NCBI RefSeq assembly: GCF_900110855.1
Contig: NZ_FOFA01000001.1
Span: forward strand, 372,001-436,000
DNA length: 64,000 nt
Origin: Microlunatus flavus
GTDB taxonomy: Bacteria > Actinomycetota > Actinomycetes > Propionibacteriales > Propionibacteriaceae
Direction of reading: 5' to 3'
Shown: positions 16,503 through 25,534 of the stretch, in pieces
How positions within the stretch are numbered: the stretch's first letter is position 1
Layout: each line of letters starts with the position of its first letter
Notes under the pieces: generated by a model
The model's input: the letters and a program-made list of their open reading frames with translations, nothing else
Told to the model about the DNA's origin: nothing
Databases searched by the model: none
Position numbers and translations under genes: made by a program

Positions 16503-17321
16503 TCAGGGCTTCGCGTCCTCGGCTGTTTCGGGCACGATGACCACGCTTTCCGCGCGTGCAGCGAATTCCGAGTTGAGGTCGAGCACGTCGTCGAACTCCC
16601 CATTCAAGTTCCGAACGAGCGTGTCCGCCAGGCGGTGACCCATGGGCCGGAAGGTCACGAAGGTCAGTCCCGCTGAAACGACACCGCCGACGACTGGCAC
16701 GGCCTTGGTGATCGCCTTCTCCACGGTCTTCTTCGTGATCTTCATCCCGATGATGGCTCCCACCTTCTTCACCAGCGGGTACCAAGCAGTCTTCGTCAAG
16801 GCTTGAGCTGCCACCTTCTTGCCTATGTTGGCCCCGGCGACCTTCGAGGTCTTCGCAACCAGGGACGCTGCCCCGGCGGCGCCGAACATCGCGCCGAGAA
16901 ATGCGATCACTCGCACCTGAGCCGCTTCGGACAGCTCGCCCCCGCCCTCGAAGAGCTCGTCCTCGCCGAAGAGGTAGGCAATCTGTTGCGCGAGGTTGAT
17001 GGCGAAGCCGAAGTACTGAACAACGTCTGCCCCTCCGGCCGCCACCATCACCGCGGGGTTCCCGGGGAGACCCGCGGCGAAAGAAACGGCCGAGGTCTTT
17101 GCCGTGCTATTCCTGATGAGGCTGTTCGCCTTCTTGCGCAGCGACTCAACCGAGTACACGGCTTGCGGCCCGCGCTCCAAGATCACGTCGAGGTGCTCGA
17201 AGTCACTGAACTGCTTGCGCAGGAAGGCCTCCCGGTCAACTCTCACCACCGGCAGCTTTGCCACGACACCGATGGTCCTCAGCGTGGTCGAATAAAGTTT
17301 GTCCTGGGAAGGCTCGGCCAT
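16503..17321 (-). CDS. EcsC-like membrane-associated protein
   Basis: The 272-aa protein resembles EcsC-family proteins: a central hydrophobic Ala/Gly-rich region (VIAFLGAMFGAAGAASLVA) and IPVVGG-like AVPVVGGVVSAGLTFVTF followed by GHRLADTL. EcsC's biochemical role is unknown. The N-terminal 90 residues are more charged (VDREAFLRKQF, SLRKKANSLIR). Codon use is less GC-rich than in neighbours (many AAG/TTC/GAA and mixed third positions), hinting at transfer. The ATG is leaderless: TACAGT (17329-17334) ends 7 nt upstream. Family assignment is moderate. Confidence 0.62.
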   Translation of the reverse strand: MAEPSQDKLYSTTLRTIGVVAKLPVVRVDREAFLRKQFSDFEHLDVILERGPQAVYSVESLRKKANSLIRNSTAKTSAVSFAAGLPGNPAVMVAAGGADVVQYFGFAINLAQQIAYLFGEDELFEGGGELSEAAQVRVIAFLGAMFGAAGAASLVAKTSKVAGANIGKKVAAQALTKTAWYPLVKKVGAIIGMKITKKTVEKAITKAVPVVGGVVSAGLTFVTFRPMGHRLADTLVRNLNGEFDDVLDLNSEFAARAESVVIVPETAEDAKP

Positions 17322-17328
17322 GTCGGGA

Positions 17329-17334
17329 ACTGTA
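17329..17334 (-). promoter_or_regulatory. -10 box of leaderless promoter (EcsC-like gene)
   Basis: TACAGT on the minus strand is separated by 7 nt from the ATG at 17321. The 17335-17486 stretch upstream holds no gene I can identify. Confidence 0.55.
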
Positions 17335-17486
17335 GCCGGGGATGCAGGCCGCCGCTGCTTGCTTGATCATCGGATGCGACCGCTGCGGAGACTCGACCTC
17401 GCCGAATTCTCGGTCAAGCACCGCTGACCCAAGCAGCCGTTCAGCGGCGAGCGGCGGGCGCGGCGCTCGAGGTCACGGCGGGGCCC

Positions 17487-18407
17487 TCAGTAGTAGTAGG
17501 GGAAGTCGGACCAGTCGGGCGCGCGCTTCTCGAGGAACGCGTCGCGGCCCTCCACGGCCTCGTCGGTCATGTACGCCAGGCGGGTCGCCTCGCCGGCGAA
17601 GAGCTGCTGGCCGACCAGGCCGTCGTCGACCGCGTTGAACGCGTACTTGAGCATCCGCTGCGCGGTCGGGCTCTTGCCGCAGACCTTCTCGCCCCACTCC
17701 AGGCCGACGCGCTCGAGGTCGGCGTGCGGGACGACGGCGTTCACCATGCCCATGCGGTGGGCCGCCTCGGCGTCGTAGGTGTCGCCGAGGAAGAAGATCT
17801 CGCGCGCGAACTTCTGCCCGACCTGGCGGGCGAGGTACGCCGAGCCGAACCCGCCGTCGAACGAACCGACGTCGGCGTCGGTCTGCTTGAACCGTGCGTG
17901 CTCGGCGCTGGCGATCGTCAGGTCGCAGACCACGTGCAGGCTGTGCCCGCCGCCGGCCGCCCAGCCCCCGACGAGGGCGATGACGACCTTGGGCATGAAC
18001 CGCACCAGCCGCTGCACCTCGAGGATGTGCAGCCGCCCCTGCTTGGCCGGGTCCACCCGCTCGGGCGCCTCGTCCTCGGCGTACGTGTAGCCCGAGCGGC
18101 CGCGGATCCGCTGGTCTCCCCCGCTGCAGAACGCCCAGCCGCCGTCCCTGGGCGACGGACCGTTGCCGGTGAGGAGCACGCAGCCGACGTCGGAGGACTG
18201 CCGGGCGTGGTCGAGGACGGCGACCAGCTCGTCGACGGTGTGCGGGCGGAAGGCGTTGCGCACCTCGGGCCGGTCGAACGCGACGCGCACCACGGGCGAG
18301 CGCCGCGCGCGGTGGTAGGTGACGTCGGTCAGCGCGAAGCCGGGGACCGGCTCCCACAGCTCGGGGTCGAAGGGCTGCTCTGCTGCCTCGTCCTGACGAT
18401 CGCCCAC
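17487..18407 (-). CDS. menB: 1,4-dihydroxy-2-naphthoyl-CoA synthase
   Basis: The 306-aa crotonase-fold enzyme closes the second ring in menaquinone synthesis, converting o-succinylbenzoyl-CoA to DHNA-CoA. Diagnostic features are RPEVRNAFRPHTVDEL, FCSGGDQRIRG, WAAGGGHSLHVVCDLTIAS and DVGSFDGGFGSAYLARQVG, ending in the typical PDWSDFPYYY tail. The GTG at 18407 is supported by a TACGGT box (18414-18419) 6 nt upstream, so it is leaderless; an upstream extension would lack homology. No other men gene is in the window. It is divergent from a small membrane protein gene. Confidence 0.94.
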   Translation of the reverse strand: MGDRQDEAAEQPFDPELWEPVPGFALTDVTYHRARRSPVVRVAFDRPEVRNAFRPHTVDELVAVLDHARQSSDVGCVLLTGNGPSPRDGGWAFCSGGDQRIRGRSGYTYAEDEAPERVDPAKQGRLHILEVQRLVRFMPKVVIALVGGWAAGGGHSLHVVCDLTIASAEHARFKQTDADVGSFDGGFGSAYLARQVGQKFAREIFFLGDTYDAEAAHRMGMVNAVVPHADLERVGLEWGEKVCGKSPTAQRMLKYAFNAVDDGLVGQQLFAGEATRLAYMTDEAVEGRDAFLEKRAPDWSDFPYYY

Positions 18408-18413
18408 GGGCTC

Positions 18414-18419
18414 ACCGTA
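18414..18419 (-). promoter_or_regulatory. -10 box of leaderless menB promoter
   Basis: TACGGT on the minus strand ends 6 nt before the menB GTG. Confidence 0.5.
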
Positions 18420-18475
18420 GTGCGGAGGAGTGACAAGTCTTCCCGCGCGAGCCGGTGCAACGGCATGCTGCTCCC

Positions 18476-19078
18476 GTGACGACGGCTGAGCGGGACCCCT
18501 GGACCGACGCCTGGGAAGCAGTGACCCAGCCCGTGCTCGCACCGCATCTCGCTCGGGTGCGTCGTGCGGTCTGGATGCGCGAGGTCCTGGTCCTGGTCGT
18601 CGGGTGCGCGGTCGTGCTCGTCGTGTCCCTCTGGCTGCCGCCCGGCGAGTTCCTGTGGGACGTCTCGCCCAGCCTGCGGCACGCGAGCCTGGCGCTGATG
18701 GTCGTCGGCCTCCTGCTGATCCTGGCGGGCAACGTGCGGTCGTCCACCAAGGGCCACGACCGGACCCTCGTCGGACCCGACGCCTACCTGCCGAAGAGCG
18801 AACGCACCTGGTTCCGCGAGCAGATCACCCACGGACGGGCCGTCCCCGCGGACAGGCGCTACGTCGTCATCGCCCTGGCCGACCGGATGCGCGGCGAAGG
18901 CGTCCAGGCGCTCGCCTACGTCGGGACGCTCTGCTTCTACGTCGGCATGCTCGTGGGGCTGCCCCTGCCGTCGACCGTGCTCGCCTTCACCGTGCTCATG
19001 GTGTGGATGACGGTGCGCCTGGTGCGGGCCCTGGTGTGGTCGCACCGCTCCGGCCGCTGGCTCGCCCAGCACGCCTGA
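18476..19078 (+). CDS. Hypothetical protein with two pairs of membrane helices
   Basis: This roughly 200-aa protein starts with an acidic segment (ERDPWTDAWEAV). Two helices follow (REVLVLVVGCAVVLVVSLW and HASLALMVVGLLLILAG), then a soluble middle region containing DRTLVGPDAYLPKSERTWF and ADRRYVVIALADRM, and two more helices near the C-terminus. I do not recognise the family. GTG 18476 is preferred because CATGCT ends 6 nt upstream; GTG 18455, in frame, is the alternative. It is convergent with the CAP-domain gene, with only 19 bp between stops. Confidence 0.65.
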   Translation: MTTAERDPWTDAWEAVTQPVLAPHLARVRRAVWMREVLVLVVGCAVVLVVSLWLPPGEFLWDVSPSLRHASLALMVVGLLLILAGNVRSSTKGHDRTLVGPDAYLPKSERTWFREQITHGRAVPADRRYVVIALADRMRGEGVQALAYVGTLCFYVGMLVGLPLPSTVLAFTVLMVWMTVRLVRALVWSHRSGRWLAQHA

Positions 19079-19097
19079 GCGCTCTCGTCGGAACCGC

Positions 19098-19652
19098 TCA
19101 GCGCGGCTTGCCGAAGTCGGTGGTCAGCCAGAGCTTGCCGTGCGTGGTGTCGTCGACGACGTCCACGCCGACGTCGACGTAGGTGGTGCTGAGGATGTTG
19201 CGGCGGTGCCCGTCGTTCGGGGGCGTCTCGTTCACCATCGACGTCTCCAGCGCCAGCGCGCCGGCCTGGGTGCGGTTGCTGTTCCAGCCAATGTTCTCCC
19301 CGCACGCCGACGAGGCGTAGAAGACGCCGACCCGGTCGCCGAGGGAGGCCTCGCCCGGCAGCTGGTGACTCAGGGAGTCCTGCTGCGCCATGGCCAGGTT
19401 GTGCCGGTGCGCCGAGTAGAAGAGCTTGTCGCTCCAGCGCAGCGGCTTGAGCCCGTTGCGGGCGCGCTCGCCGTTGAGCTGGGTGAACACCGCCGTCGCC
19501 CAGTCCTTGTGGTTGACCGTGGTGGCGGAGGCCAGCGCGGGAGCGACAGCCGGCGCGGGCGCGGCCTGGGCAGCGGGGGCGACCAGTGCGGCGGCGGCCA
19601 GTCCGAGACCGGCGACGCCGGCGACCAGGCGGGAGCGGGAGTGCGTGGGCAC
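19098..19652 (-). CDS. Secreted CAP-domain (SCP-like) protein
   Basis: The 184-aa protein has a classical signal peptide (RSRLVAGVAGLGLAAAALVAPAAQA) and one CAP domain. Its conserved pieces are VFTQLNGERARNGLKPLRW, SAHRHNLAMAQQDSLSHQL, GENIGWN and NDGHRRNILSTTYVDVGV. Bacterial CAP proteins are secreted and often stress- or sporulation-associated; their activity is mostly unknown. The GTG start has a GAGGTG RBS. The region upstream to 19767 shows no other gene. It is monocistronic. Confidence 0.85.
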   Translation of the reverse strand: MPTHSRSRLVAGVAGLGLAAAALVAPAAQAAPAPAVAPALASATTVNHKDWATAVFTQLNGERARNGLKPLRWSDKLFYSAHRHNLAMAQQDSLSHQLPGEASLGDRVGVFYASSACGENIGWNSNRTQAGALALETSMVNETPPNDGHRRNILSTTYVDVGVDVVDDTTHGKLWLTTDFGKPR

Positions 19653-19767
19653 GGGGCACCTCGTGGGGGTTCGGGGTCTGGGGTCACGTCCTCAAGGACG
19701 CTCGGCAGAGACAACCACACGACGCAGCCGTCTCCCAAGCCCCGGATCGACCCCCGCGCGCCACCCG

Positions 19768-20277
19768 TTACAGCTCGACGACCTTGCTCTCGCCCACGTC
19801 CGGGCGGCCACCGGTGACGGCGGCCTTGGCGTACTTGGCGAGGGTGACGACCATCGGCGCCTTCGAGGTCCAGTACTCCGCCGTCTGCGCCTCGACGCGC
19901 AGCAGCGCGACCGCCGGGTCGTCGCGACCCTGCTCGAACCACGCCTCCGCCCCGGCGTTCCACAGCGCCTCGATCTTCGCCGGGTCCTTGCTGACGCTCC
20001 CGCGGCCGCTGATCGACAGCCAGCCGTGGCCGGCCTGCAGCGCGACGTTGACCTGGTCGTTGGCCCGGACCTGGTCGGTCTTGGGCGACGGGTCCTCGGT
20101 GAAGAACCACAGGTCGCCGTCGAACTCGCGCTGCTGCACGGCCAGCGGGCGGCTCACCAGCGACCCGTCGGGCGCGACCGTCGTCACCAGCGCGATCGAG
20201 GCCTTCTCGACGAGCTTCGCGATCGTCTCGACGTCCTCGTCGGTGGCGGGCTGCTCGGTGTGCTCCGGGGTGCTCAT
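19768..20277 (-). CDS. Pyridoxamine 5'-phosphate oxidase-fold general stress protein
   Basis: This 169-aa split-barrel flavin-binding protein resembles general stress protein 26: IALVTTVAPDGSLVSRPLAV, DLWFFTEDPSPKTDQV, VNVALQAGHGWLSISGRGSV and TAEYWTSKAPMVVTLAKY. It probably binds FMN or F420-type cofactors rather than acting as true PNPOx. The ATG at 20277 (not 20295) is supported by TAGGGT (20285-20290) 7 nt upstream, giving a leaderless mRNA. The SDR gene lies just upstream on the same strand, 36 bp away. Confidence 0.85.
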   Translation of the reverse strand: MSTPEHTEQPATDEDVETIAKLVEKASIALVTTVAPDGSLVSRPLAVQQREFDGDLWFFTEDPSPKTDQVRANDQVNVALQAGHGWLSISGRGSVSKDPAKIEALWNAGAEAWFEQGRDDPAVALLRVEAQTAEYWTSKAPMVVTLAKYAKAAVTGGRPDVGESKVVEL

Positions 20278-20284
20278 GCTGCGG

Positions 20285-20290
20285 ACCCTA
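20285..20290 (-). promoter_or_regulatory. -10 box of leaderless promoter (20277 gene)
   Basis: TAGGGT on the minus strand is followed by 7 nt and the ATG at 20277. Confidence 0.55.
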
Positions 20291-20313
20291 CCCACGGGGG
20301 CTGAGCGGCCGCC

Positions 20314-21069
20314 CTAGCCGCGACCCACGTACGGCATGGTCGTGGCCATCACCGTCATGGTCGCGACGTTGCTGCCGGGCGGCAGGTCGGCCATGAGCAG
20401 CACGGCCCGGGCCACGTCGTCGACCGGCATGGTGGGCTCGGCCCGGACGCTGCCGTCGGCCTGAACCACGCCGGCGGCCTGGGCGGCCGCCATCGACGTC
20501 TCGGCGTTCCCGATGTCGATCTGACCGCAGGAGATGCCGTACGGTCGGCCGTCGAGCTGCACCTGCTTGGTCAGCCCGCTGACGGCGTGCTTGGTGGCGG
20601 TGTACGCGATCGAGCGCGGCCGCGGCGCGTAGGCGGCGATGGAGCCGTTGTTGATGATCCGGCCGCCCTGCGGCTCCTGCCGGCGCATCACGCGGAAGGC
20701 CTCGCGCAGGCACAGGAACATGCCGGTGAGGTTCACGTCGACGACCGCCTGCCAGTCCGCCAGCGACAGCTCGTCGATCTCGACGGCCGGCGCGCCCCGG
20801 CCGGCGTTGTTCACCAGCAGGTCGACCCGGCCGTGCCGCTCGACCGCGCCGTCGAACAGCGCCCGGACGGCCTCCGGGTCGGTGACGTCGGTGGGCACGA
20901 TGTCGAAGCCGCCGCCCTCGCCGGTCGGCGACCCCGCGACCTCCTCGAGGAGGTCGGTCCGCCGTGCGGCCAGCACCACCCACCAGCCCTCGGCGGCCAG
21001 CGCGAGCGCGACCGCACGTCCGATCCCGCTGCCCGCACCGGTAACCACCGCGACCCGCCTCACGTCCAC
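20314..21069 (-). CDS. SDR-family oxidoreductase
   Basis: The 251-aa classical short-chain dehydrogenase has the cofactor motif TGAGSGIG near residue 10, LVNNAG, a catalytic Ser in [10 protein letters not shown] and the YTATK active-site Tyr/Lys. The Asp in PTDVTDPEA fits NAD(P) binding. The substrate is unknown. The start is GTG 21069 or GTG 21063; the longer frame upstream belongs to shadow coding. The MFS efflux gene ends 66 bp upstream on the same strand, so they may be co-transcribed. Confidence 0.85.
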   Translation of the reverse strand: MDVRRVAVVTGAGSGIGRAVALALAAEGWWVVLAARRTDLLEEVAGSPTGEGGGFDIVPTDVTDPEAVRALFDGAVERHGRVDLLVNNAGRGAPAVEIDELSLADWQAVVDVNLTGMFLCLREAFRVMRRQEPQGGRIINNGSIAAYAPRPRSIAYTATKHAVSGLTKQVQLDGRPYGISCGQIDIGNAETSMAAAQAAGVVQADGSVRAEPTMPVDDVARAVLLMADLPPGSNVATMTVMATTMPYVGRG

Positions 21070-21134
21070 CGGCGACAGTCTGCCGCCGCGTCGTCCGGCG
21101 CGGGCCGCGGGCCCGCGCCGGACGAGGGCGCTGC

Positions 21135-22622
21135 TCAGTGGTGCGCGACCGCCGAGCCCTCGGGCGCCTCGGCACCCTCGGGCCGCTTGGCGTTGTGCAT
21201 GAAGGCGGCGAGGACGACCGTCGAGATCGAGATCAGCGCGGCGACGCCGAACGCGGTCCGGATCCCGCTCAGCTCGGCGTCGACCGCGCCGACCCCGGAC
21301 GCCTGCTGGGCTGCGGCGTGGCCGGAGTAGACCGCGACCAGCAGCGCGGTCCCGGCGGCGCCGGCGACCTGCTGGAGGGTGCTGAGGATCGCGCTGCCGT
21401 GGGAGTACAGCCTGGGCGGCAGCGGGTTGAGGCCGGTCGTGAAGCCCGGCGTGAAGAGGAAGGCCAAGCCGATCGAGAGCAGCACGTGGATCGCGATGAG
21501 CATCCAGATCGGCGTGCTGAGGTCGATGGTGCTGAGCCGCCACATCGAGATGACCAGCACGACCGAGCCGAACAGCGTCAGGCCGCGCGGGCCGTACCGG
21601 TCGTAGAGCTTGCCGACCTGCGGGCCGAGCAGACCCATCACCAGGCCACCGGGCAGCAGCATCAGACCGGTCTCGAGCGCCCCGATCCCCCGCACCTGCT
21701 GGAGGTAGATCGGCAGCAGGATCACCATGCCGAAGAGGGCCAGCATGGCGGCGCAGAGCAGCGCGACGCTGATGCTGAAGGCCGGGAACTTGAACGAGCG
21801 CAGGTCGAGCAGCGGGTTGTCGCTGCGGTAGAGCCGCGACTGGCGCCACCCGAAGACGAGCAGAGCGAGCGCGCCCACCCCGACGAAGGCCAGCGGCGGG
21901 ATGCCGCCCGGGCCCTCGGCGCCGAGCTGGCTGAGGCCGTAGACGATGCCGCCGAAGGCGGGGACGGTCAGGACCACCGACAGCACGTCGAGCTTGGCGG
22001 CGCCCGGGGTGCCGACGTTCACGAGCCTCTTGACCCCGAAGAACAGGGCGCCGAGCGCGATCGGCAGCACCAGGATGAACATGAAGCGCCACGGGAAGAA
22101 GTGCAGGACGACGCCGGAGACCGTCGGGCCGATGGCCGGGGCCACCGAGATCACCACCGTGACGTTGCCCATGACGACGCCGCGGCGCTCGACGGGGACC
22201 AGGGTCAGGATCGTGGTGATGAGCAGCGGCAGCATCATCGCGGTGCCGCTGGCCTGCACGACGCGGGCCGGCAGCAGCAGCCAGAAGGCGGGCGACACGG
22301 CGGCGAGCAGGGTGCCGGTGCTGAACAGGATCATCGCCGTCACGAAGACCTGGCGCGTCGTGAGGCGCTGCAGCAGGAAGCCGGTCGTCGGGATGACCAC
22401 GGCCAGCGTCAGCATGAAGACCGTCGCGAGCCACTGACCCGTACGGGCGTTGACGTCGAGGTCCTCCATGAGCCGCGGGAGGGCGACGTTCATGATCGTC
22501 TCGTTGAGGATCACGACGAAGGTCGCCACCAGCAGGATCGCGATGACGGCCCTGGTGCTGACGTCGGCGGGCGGCGCGGAGGCCGCGCCGGTGGTGGTCG
22601 TCGGGGTGCTCGTGGCGGTCAC
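21135..22622 (-). CDS. MFS drug efflux transporter, DHA2/EmrB-QacA type
   Basis: The 495-aa protein has 14 predicted membrane helices. Typical motifs are [19 protein letters not shown] in helix 1, [21 protein letters not shown] (motif D region) and the motif C-like [18 protein letters not shown] before helix 6. It should export drugs or metabolites using the proton gradient. GTG 22622 opens a Thr-rich N-terminal tail; an ATG further upstream adds a non-conserved segment. No regulator gene is adjacent, but a large inverted repeat lies in the divergent region toward the Nudix gene. Confidence 0.88.
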   Translation of the reverse strand: MTATSTPTTTTGAASAPPADVSTRAVIAILLVATFVVILNETIMNVALPRLMEDLDVNARTGQWLATVFMLTLAVVIPTTGFLLQRLTTRQVFVTAMILFSTGTLLAAVSPAFWLLLPARVVQASGTAMMLPLLITTILTLVPVERRGVVMGNVTVVISVAPAIGPTVSGVVLHFFPWRFMFILVLPIALGALFFGVKRLVNVGTPGAAKLDVLSVVLTVPAFGGIVYGLSQLGAEGPGGIPPLAFVGVGALALLVFGWRQSRLYRSDNPLLDLRSFKFPAFSISVALLCAAMLALFGMVILLPIYLQQVRGIGALETGLMLLPGGLVMGLLGPQVGKLYDRYGPRGLTLFGSVVLVISMWRLSTIDLSTPIWMLIAIHVLLSIGLAFLFTPGFTTGLNPLPPRLYSHGSAILSTLQQVAGAAGTALLVAVYSGHAAAQQASGVGAVDAELSGIRTAFGVAALISISTVVLAAFMHNAKRPEGAEAPEGSAVAHH

Positions 22623-22784
22623 GGGTGTCCGTTCGTCGTGCTGCTGTGCTGGATCTGGTGAGGCGCCGGCGCCCTTGCCGCGGCGGTCGTCGTTCCGACC
22701 CTGCCAAGGCCGTGAACTCATCGCCCGCCGACGCTATTCCAGCCTCCGGGAACGTTCCACCGACTTTCTCCCGGCGCTCGCGCT

Positions 22785-22854
22785 CAGAAGGAAGCGCCAG
22801 TCGAGATCTCGTGCCCCGTACGGGGGTCGAGACACCGGCTGGCGCTTCCTTCTG
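22785..22854. repeat. 16-bp inverted repeat with nested palindrome between divergent genes
   Basis: CAGAAGGAAGCGCCAG (22785-22800) is perfectly repeated in inverse at 22839-22854. Inside are TCTCG/CGAGA arms and the palindrome CCCCGTACGGGG (22814-22825), so the 70-nt unit folds as one long interrupted stem. It lies in the 297-bp gap between the MFS and Nudix genes. It could be a dispersed palindromic element or an operator; I see nothing else in this gap. Confidence 0.7.
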
Positions 22855-22919
22855 CGCGGACCGCGTCCGGCACCGCACGGGCCGCGCCCTCGGACGAGGT
22901 GTCCTGCCACACTCGCCTC

Positions 22920-23378
22920 GTGCCCGACCAGCTCGTCGTCGCGGCCGTCCTCGTCGACGACCTCGTACGCCCCACCCGCGCCCTCGCCGCCCGCCGCACG
23001 CGGCCTCCCGAGCTCGCGGGCCGGTGGGAGCTCCCCGGCGGCAAGGTCGAGCCGGGCGAGGACCCCGTCGACGCGCTGCGGCGCGAGCTCGCCGAGGAAC
23101 TCGCCGTCGAGGTCGAGGTCGGCGAGGAGCTGGTCTCTCCCGGCGAGGCGCTCGTCGGCTGGCCCCTCACGGCCGGGCTGGTGATGCGGGTCTGGTGGTG
23201 CGCGATCAGCTCCGGCGAGGCTCACGTCGGGGAGGCCCATGACGCGCTCGCCTGGGTCGACGCCTCCTCGATCAACGACCTCGCGTGGCTCACGCCCGAC
23301 CTGCCCCTCGTCGACGCCGTCGTCGCCCGACTCGCCCCGGTGGCGCCGCCGCCCCCTCCGGGGACACTGGGGTCATGA
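22920..23378 (+). CDS. Nudix hydrolase, MutT-like NTP pyrophosphohydrolase
   Basis: The 152-aa protein carries a complete Nudix box from G41: [18 protein letters not shown] followed by AEEL, matching G-x5-E-x7-R-E-U-x-E-E-x-G-U. The surrounding VVAAVLVDD and WELPGGK are typical of MutT/CTP pyrophosphohydrolases that remove oxidised or non-canonical nucleotides. GTG 22920 is preferred over GTG 22899; a CACACT -10-like box ends 6 nt upstream. Its stop overlaps the next gene's ATG (ATGA). Confidence 0.88.
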   Translation: MPDQLVVAAVLVDDLVRPTRALAARRTRPPELAGRWELPGGKVEPGEDPVDALRRELAEELAVEVEVGEELVSPGEALVGWPLTAGLVMRVWWCAISSGEAHVGEAHDALAWVDASSINDLAWLTPDLPLVDAVVARLAPVAPPPPPGTLGS

Positions 23379-24475
23379 CGCGGCGCCCGCTCGCCCCGAC
23401 CGTCCTGCTCGGCCTGATCGGCCTGCTCGCGGGGTGCAGCGGCGAGCCCGAGGCGCCGCAGGCATCCACCGCGACCTCGTCGGCGTCCACGTCCGTCGCG
23501 GCCAGCCCCTCGGCGACGCCCGCGCCCACCCCCACGCGCGCGACCAGCAGCCCGACGCCCAGCCCTACCCCGAGCCCGCGCACGAAGCCCGACCCGGTCT
23601 CGATGCAGGCGCTGATGGAGAAGCGCTACGACGGCCGTGACCTGACCCGGGGCCGGCTGCTGGCCGACCAGGGCTCGTACAAGCGCTACGCGGTGACCTA
23701 CCGCGGCGACGGCGAGAAGATCACCGGGATCATGAACGTCCCCGACGGCAAGGGGCCCTTCCCGGTCGTCGTCCTCAACCACGGCTACATCGACCCGGAC
23801 ACCTACTGGTCGGGTCAGGGGATGCCGCGGGAGCAGGACGTGCTGGCCCGGCGCGGCTTCGTGGTGCTGCACGTCGACTACCGCAACCACGCCGGCTCCA
23901 GCAACGACCCCGACGTCGACCTCGAGCTCCGCCTGCCCTACGTCGTCGACACGATCAACGCCGTCAAGGCGGTCAAGGGGGCGACCGGGTCGGCCTGGAA
24001 GGTCCTCGACCGCGAGCACGTGGGCTGGTTCGGCCGCTCGATGGGCGGGGGCGTGACCCTGCGCGCCCTGGTCGCGCAGCCCGGCCTCGTCGACGCCGCG
24101 GCCGTCTGGGCGTCGGTCAGCTCCCTCGAGGCCGACAACTGGGAGCGCTGGTTCGCCGACGACCCGGCGCGCCGGGCCACCAACCGCCGCATCGAGAAGA
24201 CCCACGGGCTGCCCGACGAGTCGCCGGGGTTCTGGCGCGCCGCCTCGGCCCGCCCCTACTTCGACCGGATCACCGAGCCCGTGCTCGTGCAGCACGGCGG
24301 CGCCGACCGCACCTGCCCGCCGCGCTGGGCCCGCGCCACCGTCGACGCCCTCGAGGACGCGGACGTGGACGTGCGCTCGAACGTCTACCACGGCGCCGAC
24401 CACACCTTCGAGGGCCGCACGTTCACCACCGCGATGGAGCGCACCGCCGACTTCTTCGACGACCACCTGCGCTGA
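23375..24475 (+). CDS. Alpha/beta-hydrolase lipoprotein, prolyl-oligopeptidase-like
   Basis: This 366-aa lipoprotein has a type II signal (LLGLIGLLAGC, lipidated C21), a long Ser/Thr/Pro linker and a dienelactone-hydrolase/S9-like alpha/beta-hydrolase domain. The nucleophile elbow is GWFGRSMGGG (Ser). The Asp is in VLVQHGGADRTCPP and the His in YHGADHTFEG, giving a full triad. It is anchored outside the membrane and probably acts as an esterase or peptidase. Translation is coupled to the Nudix gene by a 4-bp overlap. A strong hairpin follows. Confidence 0.85.
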   Translation: MTRRPLAPTVLLGLIGLLAGCSGEPEAPQASTATSSASTSVAASPSATPAPTPTRATSSPTPSPTPSPRTKPDPVSMQALMEKRYDGRDLTRGRLLADQGSYKRYAVTYRGDGEKITGIMNVPDGKGPFPVVVLNHGYIDPDTYWSGQGMPREQDVLARRGFVVLHVDYRNHAGSSNDPDVDLELRLPYVVDTINAVKAVKGATGSAWKVLDREHVGWFGRSMGGGVTLRALVAQPGLVDAAAVWASVSSLEADNWERWFADDPARRATNRRIEKTHGLPDESPGFWRAASARPYFDRITEPVLVQHGGADRTCPPRWARATVDALEDADVDVRSNVYHGADHTFEGRTFTTAMERTADFFDDHLR

Positions 24476-24486
24476 GCGCGGACCGT

Positions 24487-24525
24487 CCTGCGCCTGTCGA
24501 AGGGCAGCCCTCCGACAGGCGCAGG
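24487..24525. terminator. Bidirectional hairpin terminator
   Basis: A perfect 13-bp inverted repeat (CCTGCGCCTGTCG and complement) extends inward as AGGGC/GCCCT around a minimal loop. It lies between the convergent lipoprotein-hydrolase and transketolase genes. The CTGTCGAAGGG portion resembles the repeat unit at 47033-47227. Confidence 0.7.
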
Positions 24526-24556
24526 GGTCGTGATCGGCCCGGACGCCGGCGCCCGG

Positions 24557-25534
24557 TCAGAGCAGCGAACGCGCCGCCTCGGCGATGCCGTCGGGCGACA
24601 TGCCGGCCCGGTCGAGCAGGAAGCCGGCCGAACCGGTCGGCTGGAACGCGTCGAACCCGAGGATCCGCACCCGCGTCGGGTGGTGCGCGACGACGGTCTC
24701 GGCGACCGCGCCGCCCAGGCCGCCGGCCGTCGTGGACTCCTCCGCGGTCACGATGCCCCGCGTCTCGCGGGCCGCGGCCAGGACCGCGTCGACGTCGAGC
24801 GGCTTGACCGTCGGCATCGAGACGACCCGGGCGGAGACGCCCCCCGCCTCGAGCTGCTCGGCCGCGGCCAGCGCCCGCCACAGCACCGTGCCGTTGCTGA
24901 TGATCGTCACGTCGTCGCCCTCGCGCACGGTGGTCGCCCGACCGGGGACGAACGTGTACGACTCGTCGAAGATCGCCGGCACCGACATCCGGCTCACCCG
25001 GATGAAGGCGGGACCCTCGGTCGCCGCGGCCCAGCGCATCGCCGCGGCGGTCTCGACCGGGTCGGCCGGCACGACGATCGTCATGTTGTCGATCGCCCGG
25101 AGCCAGGCGATGTCCTCGATCGACTGGTGGGTCGGGCCGAGCTCGCCGTACGCGACGCCGGGGCTCATCCCGCAGAGCTTGACGTTGCGGTCGGAGTAGG
25201 AGACGTCGGCCTTGATCTGCTCCAGCGCGCGCGCCGTGAGGAAGCACGACGCGGCCGAGACGAACGGGATGCGCCCGCCGTTGGCCAGGCCCGCCGCGAC
25301 GCCGACCATGTCCTGCTCGGCGATGCCGACGTTGATGAGCCGGTCCGGGAAGGCCTTCTTGAACGCGTCGAGCTTGCTCGAGCCGACCGAGTCGTTGACG
25401 ACCCCGACGATCCGGTGGTCGCTCCGGGCCAGGTCCGCCAGCGTGTCGACGTAGGCGTTGCGGCAGTCGAAGCGCGGCTGGTCGGCGATGGGGCCCCGCT
25501 CCGCGAGCACCGGGGGTGCCGTCGTGGTGGTCAT
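24557..25534 (-). CDS. Split transketolase, C-terminal subunit (AptB-like)
   Basis: The 325-aa protein holds the pyrimidine-binding (Pyr) and C-terminal transketolase domains without the TPP pyrophosphate domain. The catalytic Glu is E73 in NVGIAEQDMVGVAAGLA; SAASCFLTARALEQIK and GELGPTHQSIEDIAWLR are typical. It must pair with the upstream N-terminal subunit, which overlaps it by 4 bp (ATGA). Split transketolases occur in several sugar pathways, among them apulose-4-phosphate transketolase (AptAB). In this operon, with an isomerase and a divergent FGGY kinase, that role is plausible. It is the last gene of the leftward operon. Confidence 0.88.
   Translation of the reverse strand: MTTTTAPPVLAERGPIADQPRFDCRNAYVDTLADLARSDHRIVGVVNDSVGSSKLDAFKKAFPDRLINVGIAEQDMVGVAAGLANGGRIPFVSAASCFLTARALEQIKADVSYSDRNVKLCGMSPGVAYGELGPTHQSIEDIAWLRAIDNMTIVVPADPVETAAAMRWAAATEGPAFIRVSRMSVPAIFDESYTFVPGRATTVREGDDVTIISNGTVLWRALAAAEQLEAGGVSARVVSMPTVKPLDVDAVLAAARETRGIVTAEESTTAGGLGGAVAETVVAHHPTRVRILGFDAFQPTGSAGFLLDRAGMSPDGIAEAARSLL

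Noticed and set aside
20314-22878. 854-codon fusion of an SDR with upstream sequence
   Set aside because: Only the C-terminal 251 residues show SDR motifs. The rest is antisense-type shadow of the MFS gene in another frame.
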